From a virus: a DNA stretch of 27,122 nucleotides. Made by a program: the position numbers and the translations under genes. Below the pieces are notes generated by a model that was given only the letters and a program-made list of their open reading frames with translations, did not search any database and had not been told where the DNA came from. Location of the stretch: IMG/VR virus record IMGVR_UViG_3300040814_000011, positions 1-27,122 of that record. One strand, 5' to 3'. This document shows, piece after piece, positions 18,936-27,122 of this stretch. The number at the start of each line of letters is the position of its first letter. Position 1 is the first letter of the stretch.

Positions 18936-20725
18936 TGAATCCAAAAGACTCGAAGGACATGAACCGGCTCCACACTGCCATGGAGTCGTCCCGTCGTAAG
19001 CTGGAGCCTTTCCGGCGAAGGCATCGAGAGTCTATCGAGCAATACGTGGGCGTCTATTATTCGGACGACGCCGCAAACAAGCCGGTCCACGTCAACCTGA
19101 TGGAACTGGCCACCAACATCTACATGCAGAACCTCGCGTCACGACCCCCGCGAGTTTCTTGCTATTGCAGCAACCCGCGATTCCGGTCTCAGGCCAAGAA
19201 GCTTGAGGTCGTCATGAATCAGAAGCTGACCGACTACAAGCTGCACGAGGCTTTGCAGCGGGCGGTCAGGTCGGCGTTGTTCAGCATGGGCATCGTCAAG
19301 GTCGGCCTCCAGTCCGCAGGAGAGTTCTCCGTGGACGGTTTCGAGTTCAGCCGCACGGCCCCGTTCGTCGAGTCCGTCCTCTTGGACGACTGGGTGCATG
19401 ATATGACTGCTAGGGTCCCCGAGGAGGTCTCCTTCGAGGGTCACCGATTCCGAATGCTCCGCAGCGAGGCTCTTGAGGACAAGTCGTTCAGGAAGAACGT
19501 CAGGGAGAAACTGCGAAGCTACGAGCCGTCGAACCACAACGAGTCCGGCGACGAGCGTCTTCACACCCTGTCGCAGGGATACTCTGCTGCTGACGAGGAG
19601 ATGGACCCTCGCATCGAGTTGTGGGAGATTTACCTGCCCAAGGAGAAGAAGCTCCTTACGATCATCCCCAACGATGACGGCCCGCCGCTGCGGGTGATCG
19701 ACTGGGAAGGCCCCGACGGCGGCCCGTTCCACAAGCTGTTCTTCAACGAGGTCGATGGGCAGTCGATGCCGCTGGCTCCGGCCATGCTCTGGCAGGGACT
19801 GCACAGGATCGTCAACGGCCTGTACCGGAAGCTGGACCGTCAGGCACAGAGAGTGAAGCACATCGGGGTGACCCGTGGCGAGGATAGCGAGGATGCTGAG
19901 CGTATCCGCATGGCCAGCGACGGGGAAGTGGTGGCGGTGGACAACCCCGACGCCATTCAGGCCAAGAGCTTTGGCGGCGTCGACCAGAGCAACTTCGCAT
20001 TCATGCTCCAGTCCAAGGAAATGTTCTCTTGGCTCAACGGCAACTTGGACGCCCTCGGCGGCCTCGGCCCTCAGGCAGAGACTCTGGGTCAGGACCAGTT
20101 GCTGTACGCATCCGCCAACCAGCGGGTGTCGGGGATGCAGGACAGGGTCTACCTGTTCACCAAGCAGGTCCTCCACGACTTTGGTTTCTACCTCTGGGAA
20201 AACCCGACCGACACATACGAGGCCGAGGTGGACATTGGTGGCGGGTTCGCCCCCATTGAGTCGCCCCTCACGCCGAGTGACCGTAGTGGCGTCGACTACT
20301 ACAACTACGAGATCAACGTCGAGCCGCACTCGATGCAGTACCGATCACCTGCCCAGCGGTTGCAGCAGTTGAACCAGCTTGTGACAGGCGTGTTCATGCC
20401 AGCCCTGCCGATGATGATGCAGCAGGGAGTCAGCGTGAACTTCGCGGAGTTGGCCAAGACCTACAGCAAGTACGCCGACCTTCCCGAGCTTCTTGATATC
20501 ATTAAGACTGGTTCAGGCCCTGCCGGACTGGCGGCCGGTTCGGACGGCGGCGAGGGCGGCGAGGCCAACACACCAACACAGACGCACAGGGTCAACGAGA
20601 GGATCTCCAGACCGGGGGCCACTCCACAGGGCGCACAGCAGACACTGGTCAACACCCTGATGGGTGGAAACAACCAGCCCAGCGAAAACCAAGCGGCAAC
20701 TAGACAACTAACAGGAATGGGATAA
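18935..20725 (+). CDS. Portal protein
   Basis: A 596-residue protein directly following the terminase. Its N-terminal helical region (LEPFRRRHRESIEQYVG) is followed by VNLMELATNIYMQNLASRPPRV, a beta-rich centre and QTLGQDQLL...QRVSGMQDRVY, typical of portal crown and clip helices. The C terminus is Gly/Gln-rich. ATG at 18935 overlaps the terminase TAA (TAATG); ATG at 18926 is an alternative. It forms the ring through which DNA enters the capsid. Confidence 0.85.
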   Translation: MNPKDSKDMNRLHTAMESSRRKLEPFRRRHRESIEQYVGVYYSDDAANKPVHVNLMELATNIYMQNLASRPPRVSCYCSNPRFRSQAKKLEVVMNQKLTDYKLHEALQRAVRSALFSMGIVKVGLQSAGEFSVDGFEFSRTAPFVESVLLDDWVHDMTARVPEEVSFEGHRFRMLRSEALEDKSFRKNVREKLRSYEPSNHNESGDERLHTLSQGYSAADEEMDPRIELWEIYLPKEKKLLTIIPNDDGPPLRVIDWEGPDGGPFHKLFFNEVDGQSMPLAPAMLWQGLHRIVNGLYRKLDRQAQRVKHIGVTRGEDSEDAERIRMASDGEVVAVDNPDAIQAKSFGGVDQSNFAFMLQSKEMFSWLNGNLDALGGLGPQAETLGQDQLLYASANQRVSGMQDRVYLFTKQVLHDFGFYLWENPTDTYEAEVDIGGGFAPIESPLTPSDRSGVDYYNYEINVEPHSMQYRSPAQRLQQLNQLVTGVFMPALPMMMQQGVSVNFAELAKTYSKYADLPELLDIIKTGSGPAGLAAGSDGGEGGEANTPTQTHRVNERISRPGATPQGAQQTLVNTLMGGNNQPSENQAATRQLTGMG

Positions 20726-21543
20726 TGGCTTACCCCCACAGATCAATGATTCCGTCAGACAGGGCTGTGCAGTCGTTTGGCGATAGCTGGGCGAATATGG
20801 GCTGGGGGCGAAACCGCCCTGACCCCTACGCCCCGCCCGGCGCGCCGCCGCCGCCCCCCGCCCCCGGTCAGGGGTTGGATTTTATGGGTCCACTGAATCC
20901 GACGCTCCCGCCCCCACCCCGCCTACACGCCATGCGGCACATCGAGCTTCCCGAACACATGAGAATGAACCCCCCGCCGCGACGAGGCTCGCCAAGATAC
21001 AGGGGAGAGACACCGGAGTGGAAAAAGGATTTGGACAAGAGAGACAAGGAGTGGGCAAAGAAAGAGAAGAAGTTGAGGAAGGCTCAGCGTGCCGCCCAGA
21101 AGGAGCTAAGAGAGGCGCAAAAGGAAATGCGGACCCTCATGGAGGACCTTGAGAGCGACCTGCAAGGAGAGCCTCGCAGGTTCCGTGGCCCTGCTGGGGA
21201 GCAGATGTATGCCCCGCCCCCGCCGCCGCCGATGCCTCGTCTTCTCCCAGAGGGGCACTACCCGCCGCCGCCACCCCCGATGCCGAGGAACCTGCCCGAG
21301 GAGCGTCTCGTTCCGCCCGGCTACCAGTTCAGGGTTGGGCATGGTGGGGCACTCCCCGAGGGCGTCCATCAGCCTCCCGCTCCTCCAGCCTCGCAGCTTC
21401 ACCCCCCCCGTCTTAATACGCACCGGGCCGGTGATCCGCAGTGGCGATACTCCCCGCATACAATACGTAGGGGTGGCCGGATCAATCCATGGGAGGGTCG
21501 GCGTCCCGTCCTGCCCTACCCCCAGTCATACTACGGACAGTAG
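20725..21543 (+). CDS. Proline-rich protein with central coiled coil, A
   Basis: A 272-residue protein between portal and scaffold. Residues 30-70 and about 160-210 carry several runs of four to seven prolines (PPPPPAP, PPPPPPMPR). Residues about 92-140 are a charged coiled coil (KKDLDKRDKEWAKKEKKLRK, then AQKELREAQKEM). The C terminus is Pro/Arg/Tyr-rich. No family is recognised. Such polyproline arms are rare in phages. It overlaps the portal stop (TAATG), so it is translationally coupled to it. A minor capsid or internal role is inferred. Confidence 0.6.
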   Translation: MAYPHRSMIPSDRAVQSFGDSWANMGWGRNRPDPYAPPGAPPPPPAPGQGLDFMGPLNPTLPPPPRLHAMRHIELPEHMRMNPPPRRGSPRYRGETPEWKKDLDKRDKEWAKKEKKLRKAQRAAQKELREAQKEMRTLMEDLESDLQGEPRRFRGPAGEQMYAPPPPPPMPRLLPEGHYPPPPPPMPRNLPEERLVPPGYQFRVGHGGALPEGVHQPPAPPASQLHPPRLNTHRAGDPQWRYSPHTIRRGGRINPWEGRRPVLPYPQSYYGQ

Positions 21544-21552
21544 GATATAGAA

Positions 21553-22197
21553 ATGGCAGAACAATTTTTTAGACACCGTCCCCAAGGGGATCACCTCCCA
21601 TGGCGGCCGTCTCCGGCCCATCAGGCCGAACTCGACAGGCACTGGGCTGAGATGCGTCGCGTGGAGGCCTTATCTCGCGCCCCCGCCCGACAGCCTGCGG
21701 CATCTGGAAGATGGATGCGGGGAGCCGAGAAGAAGGCAAAACGCGCTGTGCTGCAAAACAAGATCCGCAATGCAGAGCGGAAGCTCAATCATGTCACGGA
21801 CGAGTTGAGGCATGGCATGTTGCAATTCGGCGGGGGGATCGATGAGGCACAGCGAATGGCAACTGATTTCGCAGGCTCTCTGGTCCCTCCCCGCAGCTAT
21901 ACGCCGCCACAGCAAGGGCCAATCTTCGAGCCGGAAGCAAGGGGGGCTGCCAATCGACCAGTCGCTGACCCCTATTCCCCCAGCCCCAACAACCCACAGT
22001 ATTCCCCCAGACAAAGTCGACCGTCTCGCCCGGTTCCGAATGCGTTGACCTCGCCTCGGGAATTCTGGAGGTCGCGGGGAAGGGCCATGCCACTCCCTCA
22101 GTCGCACACCAGCCCGAGGACACCGTACGACCCTCAACCCGCCCCTTACATCCCACCCGGCGGCGGGTACAGCATCCCCGTGCCTTGGCAGAGGTGA
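21553..22197 (+). CDS. Proline-rich protein with central coiled coil, B
   Basis: A 214-residue protein with the same layout as its upstream neighbour: a Pro/His-containing start, a basic coiled coil (AEKKAKRAVLQNKIRNAERKL, residues about 57-80), then a long Pro/Ser/Arg-rich low-complexity tail ending PVPWQR. The shared design suggests ancient duplication or joint function, though sequence similarity by eye is mainly composition. Start follows TAGGATAT. No family is recognised. Confidence 0.6.
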   Translation: MAEQFFRHRPQGDHLPWRPSPAHQAELDRHWAEMRRVEALSRAPARQPAASGRWMRGAEKKAKRAVLQNKIRNAERKLNHVTDELRHGMLQFGGGIDEAQRMATDFAGSLVPPRSYTPPQQGPIFEPEARGAANRPVADPYSPSPNNPQYSPRQSRPSRPVPNALTSPREFWRSRGRAMPLPQSHTSPRTPYDPQPAPYIPPGGGYSIPVPWQR

Positions 22198-22200
22198 TCC

Positions 22201-22488
22201 GTGGGAGTAGTGTACAGAGTCAACGGAAAAGAGGTCCCCCGCAAGGAGTTCGTCAAGGACTCCAAGGGGGCAGGGAACATCAAGCGTTCGTGGGAGTCTG
22301 GGAAGGTCATCAAGTCTGAGGGGGCTGCTGTCCATCCCGTTGACAGGGAGGCGGCAATGGAGCATGCGAAGAAGCATGGCGTCCCCACGCACTTCGACGG
22401 GATGGGGAGACCGCACTTCACCAGCCTGAGACACCAGACTGATTTCTTGCGGAAGATAAAGATGCACAATAAAGATGGCATCCACTGA
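22201..22488 (+). CDS. Small basic phage protein, GTG start
   Basis: A 95-residue protein starting VYRVNGKEVPRKEFVKD, with a His/Arg-rich C-terminal half (EHAKKHGVPTHFDGMGRPHF). Similar short proteins with a YRVNGK..(P/S)R.EF start occur near structural genes in other phages, function unknown. The GTG follows GAGGTGATC, which matches the 16S anti-Shine-Dalgarno tail, three bases after the previous stop. Confidence 0.6.
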   Translation: MGVVYRVNGKEVPRKEFVKDSKGAGNIKRSWESGKVIKSEGAAVHPVDREAAMEHAKKHGVPTHFDGMGRPHFTSLRHQTDFLRKIKMHNKDGIH

Positions 22489-22501
22489 CAGGAGAGTAGA
22501 G

Positions 22502-23455
22502 ATGGCTGAAGAAAAGGCTGAACAGGTAGAGCAGGAAGAACCTCAGATCGAGACGGACGACTTCGTTACAGACGAGGAGGTTCAGAATCACATCGACGAG
22601 GGCGATGAGTACATGGACGAGGAGCCTTCGTTCGATCCTATGGGAGACGACGAGGAGGCTGGGGAAGAGGCCGAGGCGGAAGAAGAGGTAGAAGAAGTTG
22701 ACTCCGTCCAACACGACGGAGGGGAAGGTGGAGGGCCAACTCAACCTGTTCCTCCTCAGGCCACCCAGCCTCCTTTCAACGAGAGCCACTTTGAGTGGGG
22801 TCGATACCTGAACCTGAGCAGGGACGAGGTGGCGAACTTCGCGGGTGGACCCATGGCGTTTGAGAGGATGGTCAGCAGTGTGAGCAGTGCCGTGGACGAC
22901 GGTTACTCTTACAGTGAACCAGAGGGTTTCACCTTGGAGGAGATTGAGCAGGACGAGACCCTCTCCAAGATGAACGACCATTACTCAAGTGAGATAGAAC
23001 AACTCAAAGGTCAGGTTGCCCAGCTTTCTGGCATGAACAACGCCATGCTTGAGAAGGAAAACAAAAGAATCGCAAAGGCAAGTGCTGACCAGTTTGACGG
23101 AATCTGTAACAATATGGACGAAGGTTTGTTTGGCCGTGGAACCATCAACGAGGTGGGACCGGAAGCGGGCAGCAACCGGAAGGCTCTGGCGAATGTGGTT
23201 TCTCGCCTTGGCCACGGATACGCGGCAAGGGGTGAGACCGTTCCCCCGATGCAGCAACTTGTGAAGGAAGCCTATGGGGCGGCCTTCGGAGGAACTATCG
23301 AAAACCAAACTCTTAGAAAGGCGTCGGAGAAATCCAAAAAGATGAGTTCGCAGACGACGGCCAAGCCGACGCACACGGACTCACAACCTGCTAACGCTGA
23401 GCAGGCTGCCATAAAGGCCGCCTACCAGTGGCAGAAGGAAAAAGGCTGGATCTGA
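22502..23455 (+). CDS. Scaffold-like protein
   Basis: A 317-residue protein directly upstream of the major capsid gene. Residues 1-65 are strongly acidic (many Glu/Asp runs), then Pro/Gln, and a helical coiled-coil region (ISSEIEQLKGQVAQLS-like, about 155-195). The end is basic and Gln/Lys-rich. An acidic, helical protein before the capsid gene is typical of phage scaffolds, which guide capsid assembly and are lost later. ATG at 22502 after AGGAGAGTAGAG is preferred to 22475. Confidence 0.7.
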   Translation: MAEEKAEQVEQEEPQIETDDFVTDEEVQNHIDEGDEYMDEEPSFDPMGDDEEAGEEAEAEEEVEEVDSVQHDGGEGGGPTQPVPPQATQPPFNESHFEWGRYLNLSRDEVANFAGGPMAFERMVSSVSSAVDDGYSYSEPEGFTLEEIEQDETLSKMNDHYSSEIEQLKGQVAQLSGMNNAMLEKENKRIAKASADQFDGICNNMDEGLFGRGTINEVGPEAGSNRKALANVVSRLGHGYAARGETVPPMQQLVKEAYGAAFGGTIENQTLRKASEKSKKMSSQTTAKPTHTDSQPANAEQAAIKAAYQWQKEKGWI

Positions 23456-23465
23456 CGTATAAAAA

Positions 23466-24620
23466 ATGGCTTATCAAATCGCATCGGGTTTGCATAACGC
23501 TGCGTCCACCAGAGACAGCAGTGACTATCTCGACCTGATCATTGCGACGATGAAGAACTTCGAGAAGCTGACATGGACGGACCTCGTGCCGTCCCTTCAG
23601 AAGCACACTGCGATGCCCGAGCTTCTTCGGAAGAAGCGGGTCGAGTTCGGCAGCGGATACGGGCATCAGTTCAACGTCCGCCTGTACAGCAATAATGCAG
23701 CCCGCAATGTAAAACTGAACGAGGAAGACAACCCGACGACCGCCGACGTGCTTGACACGGGGCAGGTTGGGTGGCGTCACAGTGAGACGCACTGGGCCAT
23801 CGAAGAGCGGATCATTGCGATGAACCGTGAACCGGCCCGTCTTGTTGACCTGCTGAAGGTTTCGCGTATCGACGCGATGACCTCGTTGGCAGAGTTGATG
23901 GAAGACAACTTCTGGGGCGAGCCTCCGTCAAACTCTGACGAGGTCGTTCCCCTTGGACTCAAGTATTGGATCTCCAAGGACAGTGGGGAAACCGGCGTCA
24001 CCGGCCCCCCGGCCACGGCTGGCTTCAAGGGCCACTTGCCTGTTTCCGACGCCAACGTGAACGCTGGTCACACCAAGGTCGGCGGTCTTGCTCCTGATGT
24101 TGGCGAAGATGATGTCAACGTGAAGAGCAAGTGGCGCAACTGGGTCGGCAAGTACACGAATGTCTCAAAGAGCGACCTCATCCGCAAGATGCGGGAAGCT
24201 TCCGTGAAGACGTTCTTCAAGCCGCCCGTCGATGGACCTTTCTCCAACAAGAGTGTTGATCATGCGTACTACACCACGTACGCCGTGATCTCCAAGATGG
24301 AAGAAATTCTGGAGTCGCAAAACGATAATCTGGGTAACGATGTTGCGAGCAAGGACGGCCTTGTGCAGTTCCGTCGCAACCCTGTTATCTGGGTTCCGAA
24401 AATTGACGATGACATCTACTCTGCTGGCAACAATGTTGATGCCGTGTACGGCGTGAACTGGAACAACTTCAAGCCAGTGTTCCTCCGTGGCGAGTACATG
24501 AAGGAATCTAGAGTTTCTCCTCACCCGTTGCATCACCGTACTATTACCCAGTACGTGGACTGCACCTATAACTTCTTCTGTAACGACCGCCGTAGCCAGT
24601 TTGTGTTGGCCAAGGGCTAG
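23466..24620 (+). CDS. Major capsid protein
   Basis: A 384-residue protein, the size and position of an HK97-fold coat. Features are an early helix (YLDLIIATMKNFEKLTWTDL), a central DNFWGEPPSNSDEVVPLGL, an extended C-terminal region with DAVYGVNWNNFKPVFLRGEY and, near the end, QYVDCTYNFFCNDRRSQFVL, typical of this coat family. No Shine-Dalgarno is visible; the start follows an A-rich TATAAAAA. A terminator-like hairpin follows the stop. Confidence 0.85.
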   Translation: MAYQIASGLHNAASTRDSSDYLDLIIATMKNFEKLTWTDLVPSLQKHTAMPELLRKKRVEFGSGYGHQFNVRLYSNNAARNVKLNEEDNPTTADVLDTGQVGWRHSETHWAIEERIIAMNREPARLVDLLKVSRIDAMTSLAELMEDNFWGEPPSNSDEVVPLGLKYWISKDSGETGVTGPPATAGFKGHLPVSDANVNAGHTKVGGLAPDVGEDDVNVKSKWRNWVGKYTNVSKSDLIRKMREASVKTFFKPPVDGPFSNKSVDHAYYTTYAVISKMEEILESQNDNLGNDVASKDGLVQFRRNPVIWVPKIDDDIYSAGNNVDAVYGVNWNNFKPVFLRGEYMKESRVSPHPLHHRTITQYVDCTYNFFCNDRRSQFVLAKG

Positions 24621-24639
24621 GAGAAGTACCGTTTCTACG

Positions 24640-24685
24640 ACCCCCCGCTCAAGCCATCGCTGCCATGCGGGGCGGGGGGTCTTTG
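24640..24685 (+). terminator. Terminator-like hairpin after the capsid gene
   Basis: GACCCCCCGC (24640-24649) pairs with GCGGGGGGTC (24673-24682), loop 23 bases, followed by TTTGAG. The T run is short, so it may attenuate read-through and leave the capsid mRNA dominant. Confidence 0.6.
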
Positions 24686-24714
24686 AGACTGGCAGCATCG
24701 AAAGGTTCTGAATT

Positions 24715-25497
24715 ATGGTTATGCCGCACAAGGGACTCACACCTGTAGCAGGACGGCTTTCTCCGGCTGTCTGGGGAAACTTCCCAGTCAAAAGCTGCTT
24801 GGCACGTCAGGGTGGCTCGTTCTTCAACTACCACATTGACGACCTAGGGGCCGACGCCTCGCGGACCCCGGCAGAAGACCTCCGCTTCGTGGGCGACGCC
24901 TCATCGACGCTGGTGGTCACCGCCGATGGCGGTATGGCTATTACTGCTGCAAGCGGTACCCCAGCCGAGAACGACGGGGCTGGAATTGCCGGTCTGACGA
25001 AGATCGACTCCTCCAAGAGGTTCGCCATCGAGGGTTCGTTGAACATCGACAGTATTGCGGACAACGACAACGCCCTGTTCTTGGGTCTTGTCGCAAACCG
25101 TACTGCTGATTTCTTGATTGATACGCAGGACGGTGCTGGAGCTATCGCGGCCAGTTCGGTCGGTGCGTACGTCCAGCGTGACAAGAACGGAGACGAAACC
25201 GACTCTGACGGCGGCGTGATTGCTGCTGCGGAAATCCTGTTGGCGACCCGTGGTTCTTCTGGGGCCGCCAGAATCAAGAAGTCGGGAAATGTCCTCGTAG
25301 CAGGCACGGCAACGAAGATCGGCCTGTTGCACAAGGGCGACGGGTTAGTTCGCCTGTTCGTGAACGACACCTTGGTCCTCAAGGAAGCCCTCCCCACCGA
25401 CACGGTAGACGGCTACCCGATGGTCGGGGTCAAGGCTCAGGCGACTTCGCCGGTCCTGTCACTCGGCCTGTTCTTCGCAGCAGGAGTTGTTGACTAA
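24715..25497 (+). CDS. Structural protein (decoration-like)
   Basis: A 260-residue protein after the major capsid gene. It is Gly/Ala/Asp-rich and beta-rich (FAIEGSLNIDSIADNDNALFLGLVANRT, then VRLFVNDTLVLKEALP), resembling a concanavalin/lectin-like sandwich. No catalytic motif is seen. Position suggests a capsid decoration or head-associated protein. Start at ATG 24715 follows AAAGG; ATG two codons later is possible. Confidence 0.55.
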   Translation: MVMPHKGLTPVAGRLSPAVWGNFPVKSCLARQGGSFFNYHIDDLGADASRTPAEDLRFVGDASSTLVVTADGGMAITAASGTPAENDGAGIAGLTKIDSSKRFAIEGSLNIDSIADNDNALFLGLVANRTADFLIDTQDGAGAIAASSVGAYVQRDKNGDETDSDGGVIAAAEILLATRGSSGAARIKKSGNVLVAGTATKIGLLHKGDGLVRLFVNDTLVLKEALPTDTVDGYPMVGVKAQATSPVLSLGLFFAAGVVD

Positions 25498-25526
25498 AGC
25501 CCAAGGGATTCGCCTCCCTTTCAGCC

Positions 25527-25571
25527 CGTACGGGGTTGGGGTTTCCCGCAACCCCAGCCCCGTACGTTTTT
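25527..25571 (+). terminator. Strong rho-independent terminator
   Basis: CGTACGGGG (25527-25535) pairs with CCCCGTACG (25558-25566), extended by GGGGTT (25538-25543) with AACCCC (25550-25555). Five T follow at 25567-25571. It separates the capsid block from the adaptor gene. Confidence 0.85.
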
Positions 25572-25586
25572 ATATAGGGGTCGCAG

Positions 25587-26636
25587 ATGGCAGAGCCTAC
25601 ACTCTCGATGAACTTCGATGAACTGAAGGCTCAGGTGGCATTCCACCTGTACGGGGGGACACTGGACATTGCCGGGAGCGACTCGTCGTTCCATGCGTTG
25701 GACCTTGGCGAGAAAGAGGTGGTCAAGTCGGTCGTGCGGTCTGGCCTTCGCCAGTTCTACAACCCGCCGCCGATCCGCCAGCGTAAAGCCCACAAGTGGT
25801 CCTTCTTGGACAAGACGGACAACCTTGTCCTGAGTGCGCAGGTCACGGCAGGTACGGTCACGTATCCAGCGATGACCAGCAACCGGAGGGTCTTGTTCTC
25901 CACACCACACGGTATCGCCGAAGCCGACGCCCCCAACTACCACATCGAGATAAACGGCATCAGCTATGGAGTTGACTCATACCACGACCCCAGCAACTTG
26001 GTTCTGGACGTGGGTGACAACCCCGGCGAGAACAGTTCAACCGCCACAACCTACCGCCTCCACCAAGACAACTACACGCTCCCCGACGACTTCGGTCGCC
26101 TGATTGCCCCGCTGACCTACGTCGAGAAGGAGAACGCTTGGTACTCCGTCGGGATCGTGGGCGAGGGCCGGATCAGGGAGCTTCGCCAGCGGGACTACAT
26201 CGGGACCAACGGATCGAAGCCTCAGGTGGCCGCCATCCGCACGAAGAACAGTGGGATCGAGTCAGGGACCCGCAAGGAGATCATGTTCTGGCCCGCCGTT
26301 TCTGGGGCCTACGTCCTGAAGATGCAGTACAGGCAGAGGCCGCAGGACGATCTGGGAGATTCGGACATCCCCTATGGCGGCACTGACCACGCTGAGACTA
26401 TACTGTACTCCTGCCTAGCAGAGGCAGAGAGGCGGTTGGACGAAACCTCTGGCGTTTACTACCAAAGGTTCATCGAGTCCCTCGCATCCTCAATAGACTT
26501 GGACAGCAGGATGAGCGGGGCACAGACACTCGGTTACAATTCTGATAGATCCGATGTAGGATCTGCCATGGGGCGGGAGTACCTGTTTGGGTCCCGTATC
26601 CGCCACAAGGACATGGACGGGGCATTCACTGATTAG
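25587..26636 (+). CDS. Head-tail adaptor (tail tubular A-like)
   Basis: A 349-residue protein with N-terminal helix (LKAQVAFHLYGG, then EKEVVKSVVRSGLRQFYNPP), a beta-rich centre (DNYTLPDDFGRLIAPLTYVE) and a C-terminal part with ETILYSCLAEAERRLDETSG. The YTLPxDFxRL motif and helical ends match phage connector/adaptor proteins, often called tail tubular protein A in short-tailed phages. It would sit below the portal ring. Start follows AGGGGTCGCAG. Confidence 0.65.
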   Translation: MAEPTLSMNFDELKAQVAFHLYGGTLDIAGSDSSFHALDLGEKEVVKSVVRSGLRQFYNPPPIRQRKAHKWSFLDKTDNLVLSAQVTAGTVTYPAMTSNRRVLFSTPHGIAEADAPNYHIEINGISYGVDSYHDPSNLVLDVGDNPGENSSTATTYRLHQDNYTLPDDFGRLIAPLTYVEKENAWYSVGIVGEGRIRELRQRDYIGTNGSKPQVAAIRTKNSGIESGTRKEIMFWPAVSGAYVLKMQYRQRPQDDLGDSDIPYGGTDHAETILYSCLAEAERRLDETSGVYYQRFIESLASSIDLDSRMSGAQTLGYNSDRSDVGSAMGREYLFGSRIRHKDMDGAFTD

Positions 26637-26646
26637 GGAGATACTG

Positions 26647-26880
26647 ATGGCCGTTACACAAAGATTGCAGGATGCGAGCGGAGTTATTGCGACGGACGAG
26701 CTTGGGAACACCCAACTCGCCATTGTCTCCTCGACCCCAGCGGCTGAGGACGGTGCTGGATATGCCAAGGGCTGCATCCTGATCAACTCGGGTGCTTCCG
26801 CTCATGGCGACCTGCTGTTTGCAAACATCGGGACGGCTTTGGAAGCAAACTTCAACGTCATTACAGTTGTAGGCGACTAA
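26647..26880 (+). CDS. Small conserved structural-region protein
   Basis: A 77-residue protein with a pattern seen in many phage head-tail regions: a disordered start, then AGYAKGCILINSGASAHGDLLFANIGTALEANFNVIT. The GAGYAKGC...N.GT...NFN sequence recurs in small phage proteins of unknown function. ATG at 26647 follows GGAGATACTG. Confidence 0.6.
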   Translation: MAVTQRLQDASGVIATDELGNTQLAIVSSTPAAEDGAGYAKGCILINSGASAHGDLLFANIGTALEANFNVITVVGD

Positions 26881-26898
26881 CCGCAAAGGAGCCTAACG

Positions 26899-27122
26899 AT
26901 GACGGCTATCCTTAGAGATTCCAGTACGGTCACGGCGGCTGTGAGCAGCGTGCTTGCTGACGCGGAGTCCGTTGACCTGACGGACTTCTCCAGTGCTATC
27001 GTTATCTTTCCCGCATCGCCCGCTGTCGGAACAAACGTCAACTTTTACGTGTCCGCAGACAATGTGAACTTCTTCCTCCTCGTGGACAGTGCCGGTGACG
27101 CCGTGTTGCTGACTGACCCTAA
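26899..27122 (+). CDS. Structural-region protein, cut by right edge
   Basis: An open frame of 74 codons with no stop before the end. It follows AAAGGAG by 7 bases and begins MTAILRDSSTVTAAVSSVLAD. The sequence is beta-rich (SAIVIFPASPAVGTNVNFYVSADNVNFFLLVDSAG), consistent with a tail or capsid structural protein. Length and family are unknown because it is truncated. Confidence 0.6.
   Translation, partial: MTAILRDSSTVTAAVSSVLADAESVDLTDFSSAIVIFPASPAVGTNVNFYVSADNVNFFLLVDSAGDAVLLTDP

Overview
The window looks like part of a tailed dsDNA bacteriophage genome (Caudoviricetes). It carries a large terminase, portal, scaffold-like protein, major capsid protein and head-tail adaptor in canonical order, and tightly packed small genes elsewhere. 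Shine-Dalgarno sites are AAAGGAG-like, composition is GC-rich, and no host gene is visible. The host cannot be named. The tail type is uncertain; the adaptor resembles short-tailed phage connectors.

Layout. (1) 1-353: a divergent intergenic region. A leftward gene starts just outside the left edge, and a small tRNA-like fold sits at 42-89. (2) About 335-6004, rightward: many overlapping genes, including a Lar-like zinc ribbon, a 26-residue membrane peptide, a DUF2784-like membrane protein, a mini-HNH protein, a replication-type protein, a PD-(D/E)XK-like nuclease, a RuvC-like resolvase, a coiled-coil/TM holin-like protein, a secreted trypsin-like protease, a 28-residue Cys-rich peptide, a permuted NlpC/P60-like lysin candidate, a thermonuclease-like protein and a zinc-ribbon protein. 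(3) 6082-14673, leftward: about 17 small genes (GP88-like, DUF932, two paralogous YPW..W proteins, SWIM-like, a histone-H1-like basic protein, unknowns), ending at a strong terminator at 6082-6119. (4) 14674-15541: a long non-coding control region with structured RNA, direct repeats, iteron-like 9-mers and inverted repeats. (5) 15542-27122, rightward: a membrane protein, a second secreted trypsin-like protease, terminase subunits, portal, two proline-rich proteins, scaffold-like protein, major capsid protein, a capsid-associated protein, adaptor and two small structural proteins. The last gene is cut by the right edge.

The most unusual feature is in the leftward cluster. Ten consecutive-type spacers (9212-14782) carry the same RNA architecture on the minus strand just upstream of a gene's ribosome-binding site: an H-type pseudoknot whose stems change sequence from copy to copy while keeping base pairing. 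Most are preceded by a separate stem-loop, several capped by GNRA or UNCG tetraloops on the minus strand. Compensatory changes in at least three helices make this a strong candidate for an undescribed multi-copy cis-acting phage RNA. Further structured RNAs occur at 7717-7808 (tRNA-like), 10400-10878 and 14787-14987.

All assignments come from reading the sequence and recalling family motifs; no search or folding program was run.
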